From Jatrophihabitans sp. (lineage in GTDB: Bacteria; Actinomycetota; Actinomycetes; Mycobacteriales; Jatrophihabitantaceae): a stretch of DNA of 64,000 bases. The translations under genes were made by a program, and so were the position numbers. Of this stretch, positions 17,181-25,522 are shown piece after piece. Every line of letters begins with the position of its first letter. The stretch's first letter is position 1. The notes under the pieces were generated by a model, which saw only the letters and a list, made by a program, of their open reading frames with translations, made no database searches and had not been told where the DNA came from. The stretch spans positions 60,878 through 124,877 of the forward strand of contig DASVQQ010000033.1 of assembly GCA_036389035.1 (NCBI GenBank), in the 5' to 3' direction.

Positions 17181-17917
17181 GCCGGGTCCGCCTCCTCACT
17201 CGCCGGACCGGCGGGGCGGGGCTGGTGGCTGACTGCGACGAGCACGCCCAGCAGGGCCAGCAGGACGGGCAGTCCGGCCGGCAGCACGGGGGTGGCCAGC
17301 AAGGCGATCGCCGCGCCCACCAGGCTCGCTCGCAGCGCGTAGGAGCCCGACCCGGGGTCTCGCAGCACCGGCAGCACCAGGGCCAGCAGGATCGTCGGGG
17401 CGGCCGCGTCCAGGCCCAGCGCGTTGGGGTCGCCGATCACCTGACCGGCCAGCACGCCGATGACGGTGCCCAGATTCCAGGTGAGGTACATCAGCACGCC
17501 GAAGACCGCGAAGACCGCCCGTCGCCGGCTCAGGCCCTGCTGGGTCATCACGAAGGCGACGGATTCGTCGAAGATCAGGTGGCTTCCCAGCAGCCGTTTG
17601 GGCCATGAGACCGCGAGCACGTCCGTGACCGCCAGACCGAAGGGCAGCAGCCGCAGGTTCAGCACCAGGCCGGCGACCACGGCTGCCACGGCGGTGCCGC
17701 CGCTGAGCACCACCCCCAGCGCGGCGAACTGGGCGCCGCCGGCGAAGACCAGCGGCGACATCAGCAGGGCCACCCAGGCAGGCTGGCCGCCGGCCACCGC
17801 GATGGCGCCGAAGGAGGCGCCCACCACGCCGTTGGCGAGGGAGACCAGCACCAGGTCACGTACCAGGGAGCGCTCGAGTGTTCTGTAGAGCGAACGCATG
17901 GCGCTGGAGCCCGTCAC
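17177..17917 (-). CDS. azlC: AzlC-family permease, large subunit of branched-chain amino acid exporter
   Basis: A 246-residue membrane protein with the AzlC signature (NGVVGASFGAIAVAGGQPAWVALLMSPLVFAGGAQFAALGVV) and about seven to eight helices. The chosen GTG at 17917 adds six residues before an internal ATG at 17899, which could equally be used. Its last bases overlap azlD, so the two subunits are coupled. Confidence 0.87.
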   Translation of the reverse strand: MTGSSAMRSLYRTLERSLVRDLVLVSLANGVVGASFGAIAVAGGQPAWVALLMSPLVFAGGAQFAALGVVLSGGTAVAAVVAGLVLNLRLLPFGLAVTDVLAVSWPKRLLGSHLIFDESVAFVMTQQGLSRRRAVFAVFGVLMYLTWNLGTVIGVLAGQVIGDPNALGLDAAAPTILLALVLPVLRDPGSGSYALRASLVGAAIALLATPVLPAGLPVLLALLGVLVAVSHQPRPAGPASEEADPA

Positions 17918-17961
17918 CTTTCTGATCTTCGTGATGGAACACGTCCAGCCGGTGGGGCTCG

Positions 17962-18441
17962 TCAGCCGTCCCGGTCCTCGGCGAGGCCCCGTTCCAACCG
18001 GGTCAGCTCCGAACGCAGGTAGTCACGGGTGGCCACATCGCCGAGGGCGATCCGGATCGCGGCGATCTCGCGCGCCAGGTACTCGGCGTCGGCGATGGCG
18101 CGCTGGTCCCGCCTGCGGTCGGCGTCGGCCTGGATCCGGTCCCGGTCGGCCTGCCGGTTCTGAGCCAGCAGGATCAGCGGCGCGGCGTAGGCGGCCTGGG
18201 TGGAGAAGGCCAGGTTCAGCAGGATGAACGGGTACGGGTCGAACTTCCACACACCCATGGCCAGCACGTTGAAAGTGATCCAGCAGATCACCAGGAAGGT
18301 CTGGATGGCCAGGTAGCGAGCGGTGCCGAAGAACCGGGCGATGCCTTCGGCCGCCGTCCCCATCGCGTCGGCGCTGAACCTGGGCGCGCGCAGGCTCCGA
18401 GGCGCCTTCGGCTGATCGAGCCGGCGACGCGGCTCGGTCAC
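17962..18441 (-). CDS. DUF1003 membrane protein
   Basis: A 159-residue protein with two membrane helices (FLVICWITFNVLAMGVW and PFILLNLAFSTQAAYAAPLI), the FDPYPF turn between them, and a charged coiled tail (QNRQADRDRIQADADRRRD), all characteristic of DUF1003. Function is unknown. It overlaps the stop of the upstream MgtE-N/CBS gene by four bases. In mycobacteria a comparable pair lies a few genes after mrp, so the association is old and may reflect a shared role in divalent-cation or membrane homeostasis; that role is inference. Confidence 0.85.
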   Translation of the reverse strand: MTEPRRRLDQPKAPRSLRAPRFSADAMGTAAEGIARFFGTARYLAIQTFLVICWITFNVLAMGVWKFDPYPFILLNLAFSTQAAYAAPLILLAQNRQADRDRIQADADRRRDQRAIADAEYLAREIAAIRIALGDVATRDYLRSELTRLERGLAEDRDG

Positions 18442-19718
18442 TCGGCTCTCCGGCGGGTGATGGCGGCGTCGGCGGGCTGCTCGTCGCGATCGCGCCAGTC
18501 CTCCGGCAGCAGGTGGTCGATCACGTCGTCGACGCTGACCGCGCCCAGCAGCCGGTCGTTCTCGTCCACCACCGGCACCGCGACCAGGTTGTAGGTCGCC
18601 AGGTGCCGGGTCACCTCGTGCAGGGTCGACTCCGGCGTCAACGGGTCGATGCCGTCATCGAGCACTCCGGACACCAGCGAGGACGGCGGCTCGCGCAGCA
18701 ACCGCTGGAAGTGCGCCACCCCGAGATAGCGCCCGGTCGGGGTGGCCTGGGGCGGGCGGACCACGTACACCTGGGCGGCCAGCGCCGGCGACAGGTCGGG
18801 ATTGCGCAACCTGGCCAGCGCCTCGGCGACGGTGGCGTCGGGCAGCAGCACCACCGGCTCCGAGGTCATCATGCCGCCGGCGGTGTACTCGCCGTAGGTC
18901 ATCAGCCGGCGGACCGGGGCGGCCTCTTCCGGCTCCATGATCTCCAGCAGGCGTTCCTGCTCGTCGGCGGGCAACTCGCGCAGCAGGTCGGCCGCGTCGT
19001 CGTCGTTCATCTTCTCCAGGATGTCGGCGGCACGCTCGTCGGTCAGCCCGCTGATGATGTTGATCTGGTCCTCTTCGGGCAGCTCCTCCATCACGTCGGC
19101 CAGCCGGTCGTCGTTGAGGGCTTCGGCCACCTCTTGCTGCCGCTTGTCCGGCATGCCCTGCAGCTGGGCGGCCAGGTCGGCCGGCCGCAGCCCGGCCAGC
19201 ACCGCCAGCAGCGAGTCCGCGCCCTGCCCCTTCTCGGTCGCCGACAGCCCGTCCACGTCGTTCCAGTCGACCTGCTGCAGCACCGCCCGGCGCCGTCCGA
19301 GCTTGCCGGTGGCTGCGCGCACCGCCAGCTTGGTGATCACCCAGTCCTTGGTGCGGCTCTGCTCCATGGCGGCGTCGACCACCACCATCCGGGCGCCGTC
19401 CTCGATCCGCACGACGGTCCGGTCCAGCACCTCGCCCAGCACCAGCAGCTCGTTGGGCCGCTGCTCGAAGCGCTTGATGTTGACGCTGCCGGTGGTCAGC
19501 ACCACCGCCTCCGGCTCGATCCGGGTGACCCGCCCCATCGGGACGAAGATCCGGCGCCGGTGCTGCACCTCGACCACCAGGCCGAGGATGCGTGGTGGCT
19601 GGCGTCCCACCCGCAGGGTCGCCACCGCGTCGCGGACCCGGCCCAGCTGGTCGCCGTTGGGGTCATAGACCCCCAGGCCGGCCAGCCTGGCCACGAAGAC
19701 GCGGGTCGCGGTGCTCAC
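18438..19718 (-). CDS. MgtE N-terminal and CBS domain protein without a transporter domain
   Basis: 426 residues from a GTG at 19718; a TTG two codons earlier is possible. It begins with a PRC-barrel-like segment (GLGVYDPNGDQLGRVRDAV). The MgtE intracellular N domain follows, with its repeating acidic helices (ADVMEELPEEDQINIISGL, then ADILEKMNDDDAADLLRELP). Two CBS domains come last (MTSEPVVLLPDATVAEAL; LATYNLVAVPVVDENDRLLG with VSVDDVIDHLLPEDW). No membrane helices follow, so this is the cytosolic magnesium-sensing part of MgtE on its own. It is coupled to the DUF1003 gene. Confidence 0.87.
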   Translation of the reverse strand: MSTATRVFVARLAGLGVYDPNGDQLGRVRDAVATLRVGRQPPRILGLVVEVQHRRRIFVPMGRVTRIEPEAVVLTTGSVNIKRFEQRPNELLVLGEVLDRTVVRIEDGARMVVVDAAMEQSRTKDWVITKLAVRAATGKLGRRRAVLQQVDWNDVDGLSATEKGQGADSLLAVLAGLRPADLAAQLQGMPDKRQQEVAEALNDDRLADVMEELPEEDQINIISGLTDERAADILEKMNDDDAADLLRELPADEQERLLEIMEPEEAAPVRRLMTYGEYTAGGMMTSEPVVLLPDATVAEALARLRNPDLSPALAAQVYVVRPPQATPTGRYLGVAHFQRLLREPPSSLVSGVLDDGIDPLTPESTLHEVTRHLATYNLVAVPVVDENDRLLGAVSVDDVIDHLLPEDWRDRDEQPADAAITRRRAE

Positions 19719-19772
19719 GGGCAAAGCTTAGTGGGCATGAGGCCCGCGAATTCGGACTGACAAGATGGTCGG

Positions 19773-20699
19773 GTGTCGCGGATCGAGCAGTCCCACGAGT
19801 CGCTGACGCTGCCGCCGGCCCGCGACGCCGGACTGCTGGCGATAGCGCTGGCCGGGGTGTCGGCGTCCGGGCCGATCATGGCCGCCACCGCGGCGCCCGC
19901 GCTGGCCATCGCGTTCTGGCGAAATGCGCTCGGCGCCGGCAGCACCGGCCTGTTCGTCGGCCTGCGGCACCGGGCCGAGTTCGCCGCCCTGGACCGGCGG
20001 GGCTGGGCGGTGGCCTCGCTCGCCGGGGTGTTCCTGGCGTTGCACTTCGGCACCTGGGTGCCCTCGATCAAGCTGACCTCGGTCGCCTCGGCCACCGCCC
20101 TGGTCGCCACCCAGTCGGTGTTCACCGGGTTGATCGCGGCGGCGGCCGGCCGCCGGCTGCCCCGGATCGCCTGGCTGGGCATGGTCCTGGCGATCATCGG
20201 CACCGCCCTGATCGCCGGGGCCGACTTCGGCATCTCGGCGCGGGCGCTGGCCGGCGACGGGCTGGCGTTGCTCGGCGGGATCTTCGCGGCGGCCTACGTC
20301 ACCGCCGGCGCCAGCGCCCGCCGGGAGATGTCCACCTCGGCCTACACCACGATCTGCTACAGCGTGTGCGCGCTGGGGCTGCTGGTGGTCTGCCTCGCAG
20401 CCCGCCAGCCCCTCAGCGGCTACTCCGGCAAGGCCTGGCTGCTGATCCTGGCGGTGACGGTGAGCGCCCAGCTGCTCGGGCACAGCCTGTTCAACGTGGT
20501 GCTGCGCTCGGTCAGCGCCACGTTCGTCAGCCTGACCATCCTGATCGAGGTCCCCGGGGCGGCGCTGATCGCCGGGCTCTGGCTGGACCAGTGGCCCCCG
20601 CTCAGCGCGATCCCCGGGCTGGTGTTGCTGCTGGCCGGCCTGATCGTGGTGGTCCGGGCCCGTCAGCCGGGTGCCGAGCCGGTGCCCGACCTGGACTGA
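19773..20699 (+). CDS. EamA/DMT-superfamily transporter
   Basis: A 308-residue integral membrane protein with about ten helices arranged as two EamA repeats (first from LLAIALAGVSASGPIMAATA, second from GDGLALLGGIFAAAYVTAGA). Conserved signatures include VASATALVATQSVFTGLIAA and FVSLTILIEVPGAALIAGLWL. Substrates of such exporters are usually amino acids or metabolites and cannot be predicted here. The GTG start at 19773 is 54 bases from the divergent MgtE-N gene. Confidence 0.85.
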   Translation: MSRIEQSHESLTLPPARDAGLLAIALAGVSASGPIMAATAAPALAIAFWRNALGAGSTGLFVGLRHRAEFAALDRRGWAVASLAGVFLALHFGTWVPSIKLTSVASATALVATQSVFTGLIAAAAGRRLPRIAWLGMVLAIIGTALIAGADFGISARALAGDGLALLGGIFAAAYVTAGASARREMSTSAYTTICYSVCALGLLVVCLAARQPLSGYSGKAWLLILAVTVSAQLLGHSLFNVVLRSVSATFVSLTILIEVPGAALIAGLWLDQWPPLSAIPGLVLLLAGLIVVVRARQPGAEPVPDLD

Positions 20700-20738
20700 G
20701 GCCGCTACTGGTAGGCGCCGTATTCAGGCCGGCTCCGG

Positions 20739-20996
20739 TTAGCAGTAAACGCGTACGCGTTCGACGTACGCGGTCTCCTGACCCCAAATGTCCTGCCCAC
20801 AGGGGCCGTCCTGGTAATACCCCACCAAGTAGGTTTTGGTGGAGTCCGAGTAGTAATAGTTCACCACGTCGCATTGGTACTGGGCCGACGGACATGGAAA
20901 CTTGGTCGCCGCCGCCGGGGCGGCCGGCGCCAGCAGCGCGCCGCTGCTGAGCACGGCTGCCGCAATGGCGATCCGGGAACGGGTACCTAATCTCAT
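20739..20996 (-). CDS. Small secreted four-cysteine protein
   Basis: An 85-residue protein with a clear signal peptide (TRSRIAIAAAVLSSGALLAP, cleavage near APAAAA) and a mature part of about 55 residues. That part contains four cysteines (FPCP, QYQC, GPCGQ, VYC) and many aromatic residues, consistent with two disulfides. A strong AAGGAGG site precedes the ATG. I do not recognise the family. It is a single-gene unit that converges on the DMT transporter gene. Confidence 0.7.
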   Translation of the reverse strand: MRLGTRSRIAIAAAVLSSGALLAPAAPAAATKFPCPSAQYQCDVVNYYYSDSTKTYLVGYYQDGPCGQDIWGQETAYVERVRVYC

Positions 20997-21162
20997 AACG
21001 CCTCCTTGGGGTGAGGTGAGCGTAGATTAATGATGAATCAGGCGGAAGGGGCTATCCGTGCAATTGGCTCCACAGATCATCGGCGCGAACTCCGTGCGCG
21101 AGGTGTGACCCCGCGAACATCGTCCTGCGGCCTGACGGGCTCCGGTGGCATTCTCAGCAGCT

Positions 21163-22152
21163 ATGACGGCCTCCGATTCGCTGCCCACTGACCAGCCCGC
21201 GCCGCTGCGCCCGCGCCGGTCCTGCCTGGCGGTGCCCGGCTCGAACCCGCGCTTCCTCGACAAGGCCAAGGGGCTGCCGGCCGATCAGGTGTTCCTGGAC
21301 CTCGAGGACGCCTGCGCGCCGCTGGCCAAGCCCGGCGCCCGCAAGAACATCGTGGCGGCGCTGAACGAGGGCGGCTGGGGCGAGAAGCTGCGGGTGGTGC
21401 GGGTCAATGACCTGACCACCCACTGGACCTACCGCGACGTGATCGAGGTGGTCGAGGGGGCCGGCGCCAACCTGGACGCGATCATGCTGCCCAAGGTGCA
21501 GAGCGCGGCGCAGGTGCAGTGGCTCGACGTGATGCTGACCCAGATCGAGAAGACCGTCGGCCTGCCGGTCGGCCGGATCGGCATCGAGGCCCAGCTCGAG
21601 AACGCCCGCGGCCTGCTCGCCGTCGACCAGATCGCCCAGGCCTCGCCGCGGATCCAGACGCTGATCTTCGGGCCGGCCGACTTCATGGCCTCGATCAACA
21701 TGCGCTCGCTGGTGGTCGGCGAGCAGCCACCCGGCTATGACGTCGGCGATGCCTACCACCACATCCTGATGTCGATCCTGATGGCGGCCCGGGCCTATGA
21801 CCTGCAGGCGATCGACGGCCCGTACCTGCAGATCCGCGACGTCGAGGGGTTCCGGCGGGTGGCCGGGCGCTCGGCCGCCCTCGGCTTCGACGGCAAGTGG
21901 GTGCTGCACCCGGGGCAGATCGAGGCCGCCAACGAGGTCTACGCGCCGTCGCAGGAGGATTACGACCACGCCGAGCTGATCCTGGACGCCTATGACTACT
22001 ACACCTCCGAAGCGGGCGGTGCGAAGGGCTCGGCCATGATCGGGGACGAGATGATCGACGAGGCCTCGCGCAAGATGGCCCTGGTGATCGCCGCCAAGGG
22101 CCGCGCCGCCGGGCTGAGCCGGACCTCTGCCTTCACACCGCCGACCAGCTGA
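21163..22152 (+). CDS. HpcH/HpaI-aldolase (CitE-like) CoA-ester lyase
   Basis: 329 residues from the ATG at 21163; an in-frame GTG at 21145 would add six. The TIM-barrel landmarks of the CitE/malyl-CoA lyase family are present: the RSCLAVPGSNPRFL start, the metal-binding strand QVFLDLEDACAP, GRIGIEAQLENARGLL with the second metal carboxylate, GPADFMASINM, and GKWVLHPGQIEAANE. It cleaves or condenses a CoA ester such as malyl-CoA, citramalyl-CoA or beta-methylmalyl-CoA. The acyl-CoA dehydrogenase 27 bases downstream suggests a shared pathway. The pairing recalls malyl-CoA lyase with methylsuccinyl-CoA dehydrogenase, but other pathway genes are absent here. Confidence 0.82.
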   Translation: MTASDSLPTDQPAPLRPRRSCLAVPGSNPRFLDKAKGLPADQVFLDLEDACAPLAKPGARKNIVAALNEGGWGEKLRVVRVNDLTTHWTYRDVIEVVEGAGANLDAIMLPKVQSAAQVQWLDVMLTQIEKTVGLPVGRIGIEAQLENARGLLAVDQIAQASPRIQTLIFGPADFMASINMRSLVVGEQPPGYDVGDAYHHILMSILMAARAYDLQAIDGPYLQIRDVEGFRRVAGRSAALGFDGKWVLHPGQIEAANEVYAPSQEDYDHAELILDAYDYYTSEAGGAKGSAMIGDEMIDEASRKMALVIAAKGRAAGLSRTSAFTPPTS

Positions 22153-22179
22153 CCAGCTGACCACAAGGAGTAACGCGCC

Positions 22180-23376
22180 ATGGCCCGTCTCGCCCAGACA
22201 GCTGACCTCAGCGACCTGCAGAAAGAGATCCTGTCCACAGTCCGCGGCTTCGTCGACAAGGAGATCCTGCCGAACGTCAGCGAGCTCGAGCACGCCGATG
22301 AGTACCCGGAGCAGATCGTCGCGGGCATGGCCGAGATGGGCCTGTTCGGGTTGACCATCCCCGAGGAGTTCGGTGGCCTGGGCGAGTCGCTGCTGACCTA
22401 CGCCCTGGTGGTCGAGCAGATCGCCCGTGGCTGGATGAGTGTCTCGGGCGTCATCAACACCCACTTCATCGTCGCCTACCTGCTGATGCAGCACGGCACC
22501 GACGAGCAGAAGCAGCGGCTGCTGCCCAAGATGGCCACCGGCGAGGTGCGCGGCGCGTTCTCGATGTCCGAGCCGGACGTCGGCTCCGACGTCGCCGCCA
22601 TCAAGACCCGGGCCACCGCCGATGGGGATGGCTTCCGGTTGAACGGGCAGAAGATGTGGCTGACCAACGGCGCCCGGTCGGCGGTGGTGGCCACCCTGGT
22701 CAAGGACGAGCTGGGCGCGGACTCGGTCTATCGCAACATGACCACCTTCCTCATCGAGAAGGAGCCGGGCTTCGGTGAGACCCGGCCCGGGCTGCGGATC
22801 CCCGGCAAGCTGGAGAAGATGGGCTACAAGGGCGTCGAGACCACCGAGATGATCCTGGACGACGTCGCGGTGGCCGCCGAGGACATCCTGGGCGGGCCGG
22901 ACAAGCGCGGCCAGGGCTTCTACCAGATGATGGACGGCATCGAGGTGGGCCGGGTCAACGTCGCCGCCCGGGGCTGCGGCATCTCGATCCGGGCCTTCGA
23001 GCTGGCCATCGACTACGCCCAGCAGCGCAAGGCCTTCGGCAAGAAGATCGCCGAGCACCAGGCGATCGCCTTCAAGCTGGCCGAGATGGCGACCAAGGTC
23101 GAGGCGGCCCACCTGCTGATGGTCAACGCGGCCCGGTTGAAGGACGCCGGCCAGCGCAACGACGTCGAGGCCGGCATGGCCAAGCTGCTGGCCAGCGAGT
23201 ACTGCGCCGAGGTGACCCAGGAGTCGTTCCGGATCCATGGCGGCTACGGCTACTCCAAGGAGTACGAGATCGAGCGGCTGATGCGGGAGGCGCCGTTCCT
23301 GCTGATCGGCGAGGGGACCTCGGAGATCCAGAAGACCATCATCAGCCGCGGCCTGCTCAAGGAGTACCGGGCCTGA
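22180..23376 (+). CDS. Acyl-CoA dehydrogenase
   Basis: A 398-residue FAD enzyme with the family signatures in order: GLTIPEEFGGLGESLLTYAL, FSMSEPDVGSDVAAIKTRAT (ACAD signature 1), VNVAARGCGISIRAFELAIDYAQQRKAFGK (signature 2), HGGYGYSKEYEIERLMREA and LIGEGTSEIQKTIISR. The catalytic glutamate region is the final GEGTSEIQ/REA area, as in the short-chain group. It begins after AAGGAG and is the second gene of an operon with the CitE-like lyase. The substrate could be a branched or dicarboxylic acyl-CoA such as methylsuccinyl-CoA; this is inference from the partner gene. Confidence 0.88.
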   Translation: MARLAQTADLSDLQKEILSTVRGFVDKEILPNVSELEHADEYPEQIVAGMAEMGLFGLTIPEEFGGLGESLLTYALVVEQIARGWMSVSGVINTHFIVAYLLMQHGTDEQKQRLLPKMATGEVRGAFSMSEPDVGSDVAAIKTRATADGDGFRLNGQKMWLTNGARSAVVATLVKDELGADSVYRNMTTFLIEKEPGFGETRPGLRIPGKLEKMGYKGVETTEMILDDVAVAAEDILGGPDKRGQGFYQMMDGIEVGRVNVAARGCGISIRAFELAIDYAQQRKAFGKKIAEHQAIAFKLAEMATKVEAAHLLMVNAARLKDAGQRNDVEAGMAKLLASEYCAEVTQESFRIHGGYGYSKEYEIERLMREAPFLLIGEGTSEIQKTIISRGLLKEYRA

Positions 23377-23404
23377 GCCGTCGCCGCTCAGGCACCTCGG
23401 GGCG

Positions 23405-23461
23405 TTGCGCGGCCCGAAACCGCGGTTCGGCGGCCCGACAGCGCGGTTTCAGGCCGCGCAA
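23405..23461. terminator. Strong bidirectional hairpin
   Basis: A 20-base arm at 23405-23424 (TTGCGCGGCCCGAAACCGCG) pairs with 23442-23461 with a single mismatch, around a 17-base loop. It separates the acyl-CoA dehydrogenase gene from the converging MFS gene. Confidence 0.75.
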
Positions 23462-23490
23462 TGACCTCAGGGCAATGACCTCGGGGCAGC

Positions 23491-24681
23491 TCACCTGACG
23501 TCGGCGGCAGCCGGGGTTGAGAGGCGGGCGGTCATCCGGACCGCGATCACGCCCAGCACCCCGGCCAGCGCGGCGAAAGTCGGCAGCACCCACAACGCGG
23601 TGTGCACCGAGGTGGCGTGGGCCAGCGGGCCGAGCGAGGCCGGTCCGAGCAAGAAGCCCAGGTAGCTGAAGCTGGACACCAGCGCCAGCTTGGGCCCGGC
23701 CGCCCCCGGGCCGTCGGCCGCGGTGGAGAAGATCACCGGGACCATCACCGACAGGCCCAGTCCCAGGCAGGCGAAACCGATCGACGAGCCGATCAGGGTG
23801 TTGTTGAGCAGGCCCAGGCTCATCCCCAGCGTCCCGATGCCGGCCAGCACGCTGAGGCTTCTGGACCGGCCCAGCGCCAGGACCAGCCGGTCCCCGGTCA
23901 GCCGGCCGACCGTCATCATCACCGTGAAGGCGCCGAAGGCGATGCCGGCCTGGCCCGGCGAGACCTGCAGGTCATCGCGCAGGTAGACCGGTGACCAGTC
24001 CGCGGCGCTGCCCTCGGCCAGCAGGGCGCAGACCCCGGCCATGCCCAGCAGCACCAGCCGGAACTCGAAGACCCGCTTGCCGGCCTGATAGTCCCGCGGC
24101 GGGTGATCGGCGATGAACTGGCGCACGCACCAGCCGGTGACCAGCGCCAGCAGCACCGCCAGCCCGGCCTGCTGGGCGGCCAGCGACACCCCGAACCCGG
24201 CGCCGAGACTGCCCAGCACCGTGCCCAGCACCGTGCCGATGCTCCAGTAGGCGTGGAAGCTGGACATGATCGGGCGCCGGTAGCTGGTCTCGATCTGGAC
24301 GGCCTGGGAGTTCATCGCCACGTCCAGCCCGCCGGTGACGACCCCCCAGAGCACCAGCGCTCCGAACAGCTCTGGAAGGTTGCGGGCCAGCCCGGGACCG
24401 CTGATCGCCAGGTAGGTGGCGAAGGCCAGCACCGCGGTGACCATGCCGCTGCCGTAGCGGGTGGTGGCCCGCCCGATCACCGGCATCGAGATCACCGAGC
24501 CGATGGCCGGGCCGAGCAGGGCCAGACCCAGCGAGGCGTCGCTCAGGCCGAGCTGGTGCTTGACCTCGGGGATGTGCGGCACCCAGGCGGCGAACAGCAG
24601 GCCGTTGAAGGCGAAGATCAGCGAGGTGGCTATCCGCGCCCGGCTCAGCCGGCCTGGTAGCTGCTCAGTGGCCTGGATCAA
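23491..24681 (-). CDS. MFS transporter
   Basis: A 396-residue protein with about twelve membrane helices and the MFS loop motif between helices 2 and 3 (GRATTRYGSGMVTAVL). The N-terminal FNGLLFAAWVPHIPEVKHQLGLSDASLGLALLGPAIG is characteristic of the YbjJ-like MFS branch. The substrate is unknown. It stands alone, converging on the acyl-CoA dehydrogenase operon and followed on the same strand by a DinB-fold gene 54 bases upstream. Confidence 0.85.
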   Translation of the reverse strand: MIQATEQLPGRLSRARIATSLIFAFNGLLFAAWVPHIPEVKHQLGLSDASLGLALLGPAIGSVISMPVIGRATTRYGSGMVTAVLAFATYLAISGPGLARNLPELFGALVLWGVVTGGLDVAMNSQAVQIETSYRRPIMSSFHAYWSIGTVLGTVLGSLGAGFGVSLAAQQAGLAVLLALVTGWCVRQFIADHPPRDYQAGKRVFEFRLVLLGMAGVCALLAEGSAADWSPVYLRDDLQVSPGQAGIAFGAFTVMMTVGRLTGDRLVLALGRSRSLSVLAGIGTLGMSLGLLNNTLIGSSIGFACLGLGLSVMVPVIFSTAADGPGAAGPKLALVSSFSYLGFLLGPASLGPLAHATSVHTALWVLPTFAALAGVLGVIAVRMTARLSTPAAADVR

Positions 24682-24735
24682 GGTGTTCCGTGGTTCCGAT
24701 CAGGGTGTTCGGTTCGCCGGGATCAGGGCGAGGGG

Positions 24736-25398
24736 TCAGGCCGGTTCGAGCAGATCGGTGTCACGGGGGCCGAACACCGGCAGGACCCGGGCGAAGGCCG
24801 CGGCGTCGCCGGCCGCCACCCAGCTGCGCATCTGCCGGTTGCTGCGCCTGCCGAAGGCGCCGCGCCAGAACTCGAACATCGACGTCCGCACCACCAGCAC
24901 CGGCTCGCCCTCGCCGAAATTGCGAGGCTGGCCGTCCAGTTCGACGGTGGTGGGGCCGAACGCGGCGAACTTCATTCCCAGCGCGGGTTCGACCAGCGGA
25001 AAGGCGGCCGCGAGCGCGTCCGCGGGCAGCCCGGGCGCGCCGATCGCGCCGCGGATGTCGGCCTCGTGGGTCAGCGCGTCATGCACGACCGGCAGCCAGA
25101 CGCGGTGGTCGGCCGGAACGTGCTCCAGCTTGGGCGTGCAGGCCCACCGCTCGGCCAACAGGTCAGTCACCGCGGCGTCCCGGCGGTTTTCGATGTGCTC
25201 AGCCGTCCAGGGATCGGTCCCCACCCCGGCGAAGGAGTCGGTGCCGAACGAGGCGGCCGCGCCGGCCAGATGGGCGAGCACGTCGTGCACCGACCAGTCC
25301 GGGCAGGCCGGAGTCGGCTTGTCCAGGGCCGCGGAGTCCAGCGGGGTGACCAGGTCCTGCACCCGGCGCTGGGACTCCACATACAGCTGGTAGTACAT
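24736..25398 (-). CDS. Maleylpyruvate isomerase-family (mycothiol-dependent, DinB-fold) protein
   Basis: 220 residues from the ATG at 25398, which has an AAGGAGG site. The N-terminal four-helix region (TPACPDWSVHDVLAHLAGAA) matches the metal-binding part of the actinobacterial TIGR03083/maleylpyruvate-isomerase group. A second histidine lies in VHDALTHEADIRGAIGAPG, and a C-terminal SCP2-like segment (FGEGEPVLVVRTSMFEFWRGAFGRRS) follows. Such proteins often use mycothiol. The reaction is unknown here. Confidence 0.78.
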   Translation of the reverse strand: MYYQLYVESQRRVQDLVTPLDSAALDKPTPACPDWSVHDVLAHLAGAAASFGTDSFAGVGTDPWTAEHIENRRDAAVTDLLAERWACTPKLEHVPADHRVWLPVVHDALTHEADIRGAIGAPGLPADALAAAFPLVEPALGMKFAAFGPTTVELDGQPRNFGEGEPVLVVRTSMFEFWRGAFGRRSNRQMRSWVAAGDAAAFARVLPVFGPRDTDLLEPA

Positions 25399-25522
25399 CC
25401 TGCCTCCTTGACGCCACCGCGGGCGCACTCTCTACCATCACCAACGTGGAGGGCAGGTCCGCCGGAGCGGGCCCACCGCCGCCACAACCTATAAGGCGCG
25501 TGCCGCCAGACAGGAATTCGAC

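Noticed and set aside
21154..23238. 694-codon antisense frame across the lyase and acyl-CoA dehydrogenase genes
   Set aside because: Spans two recognised genes on the other strand, with His/Gln/Leu-rich shadow composition.
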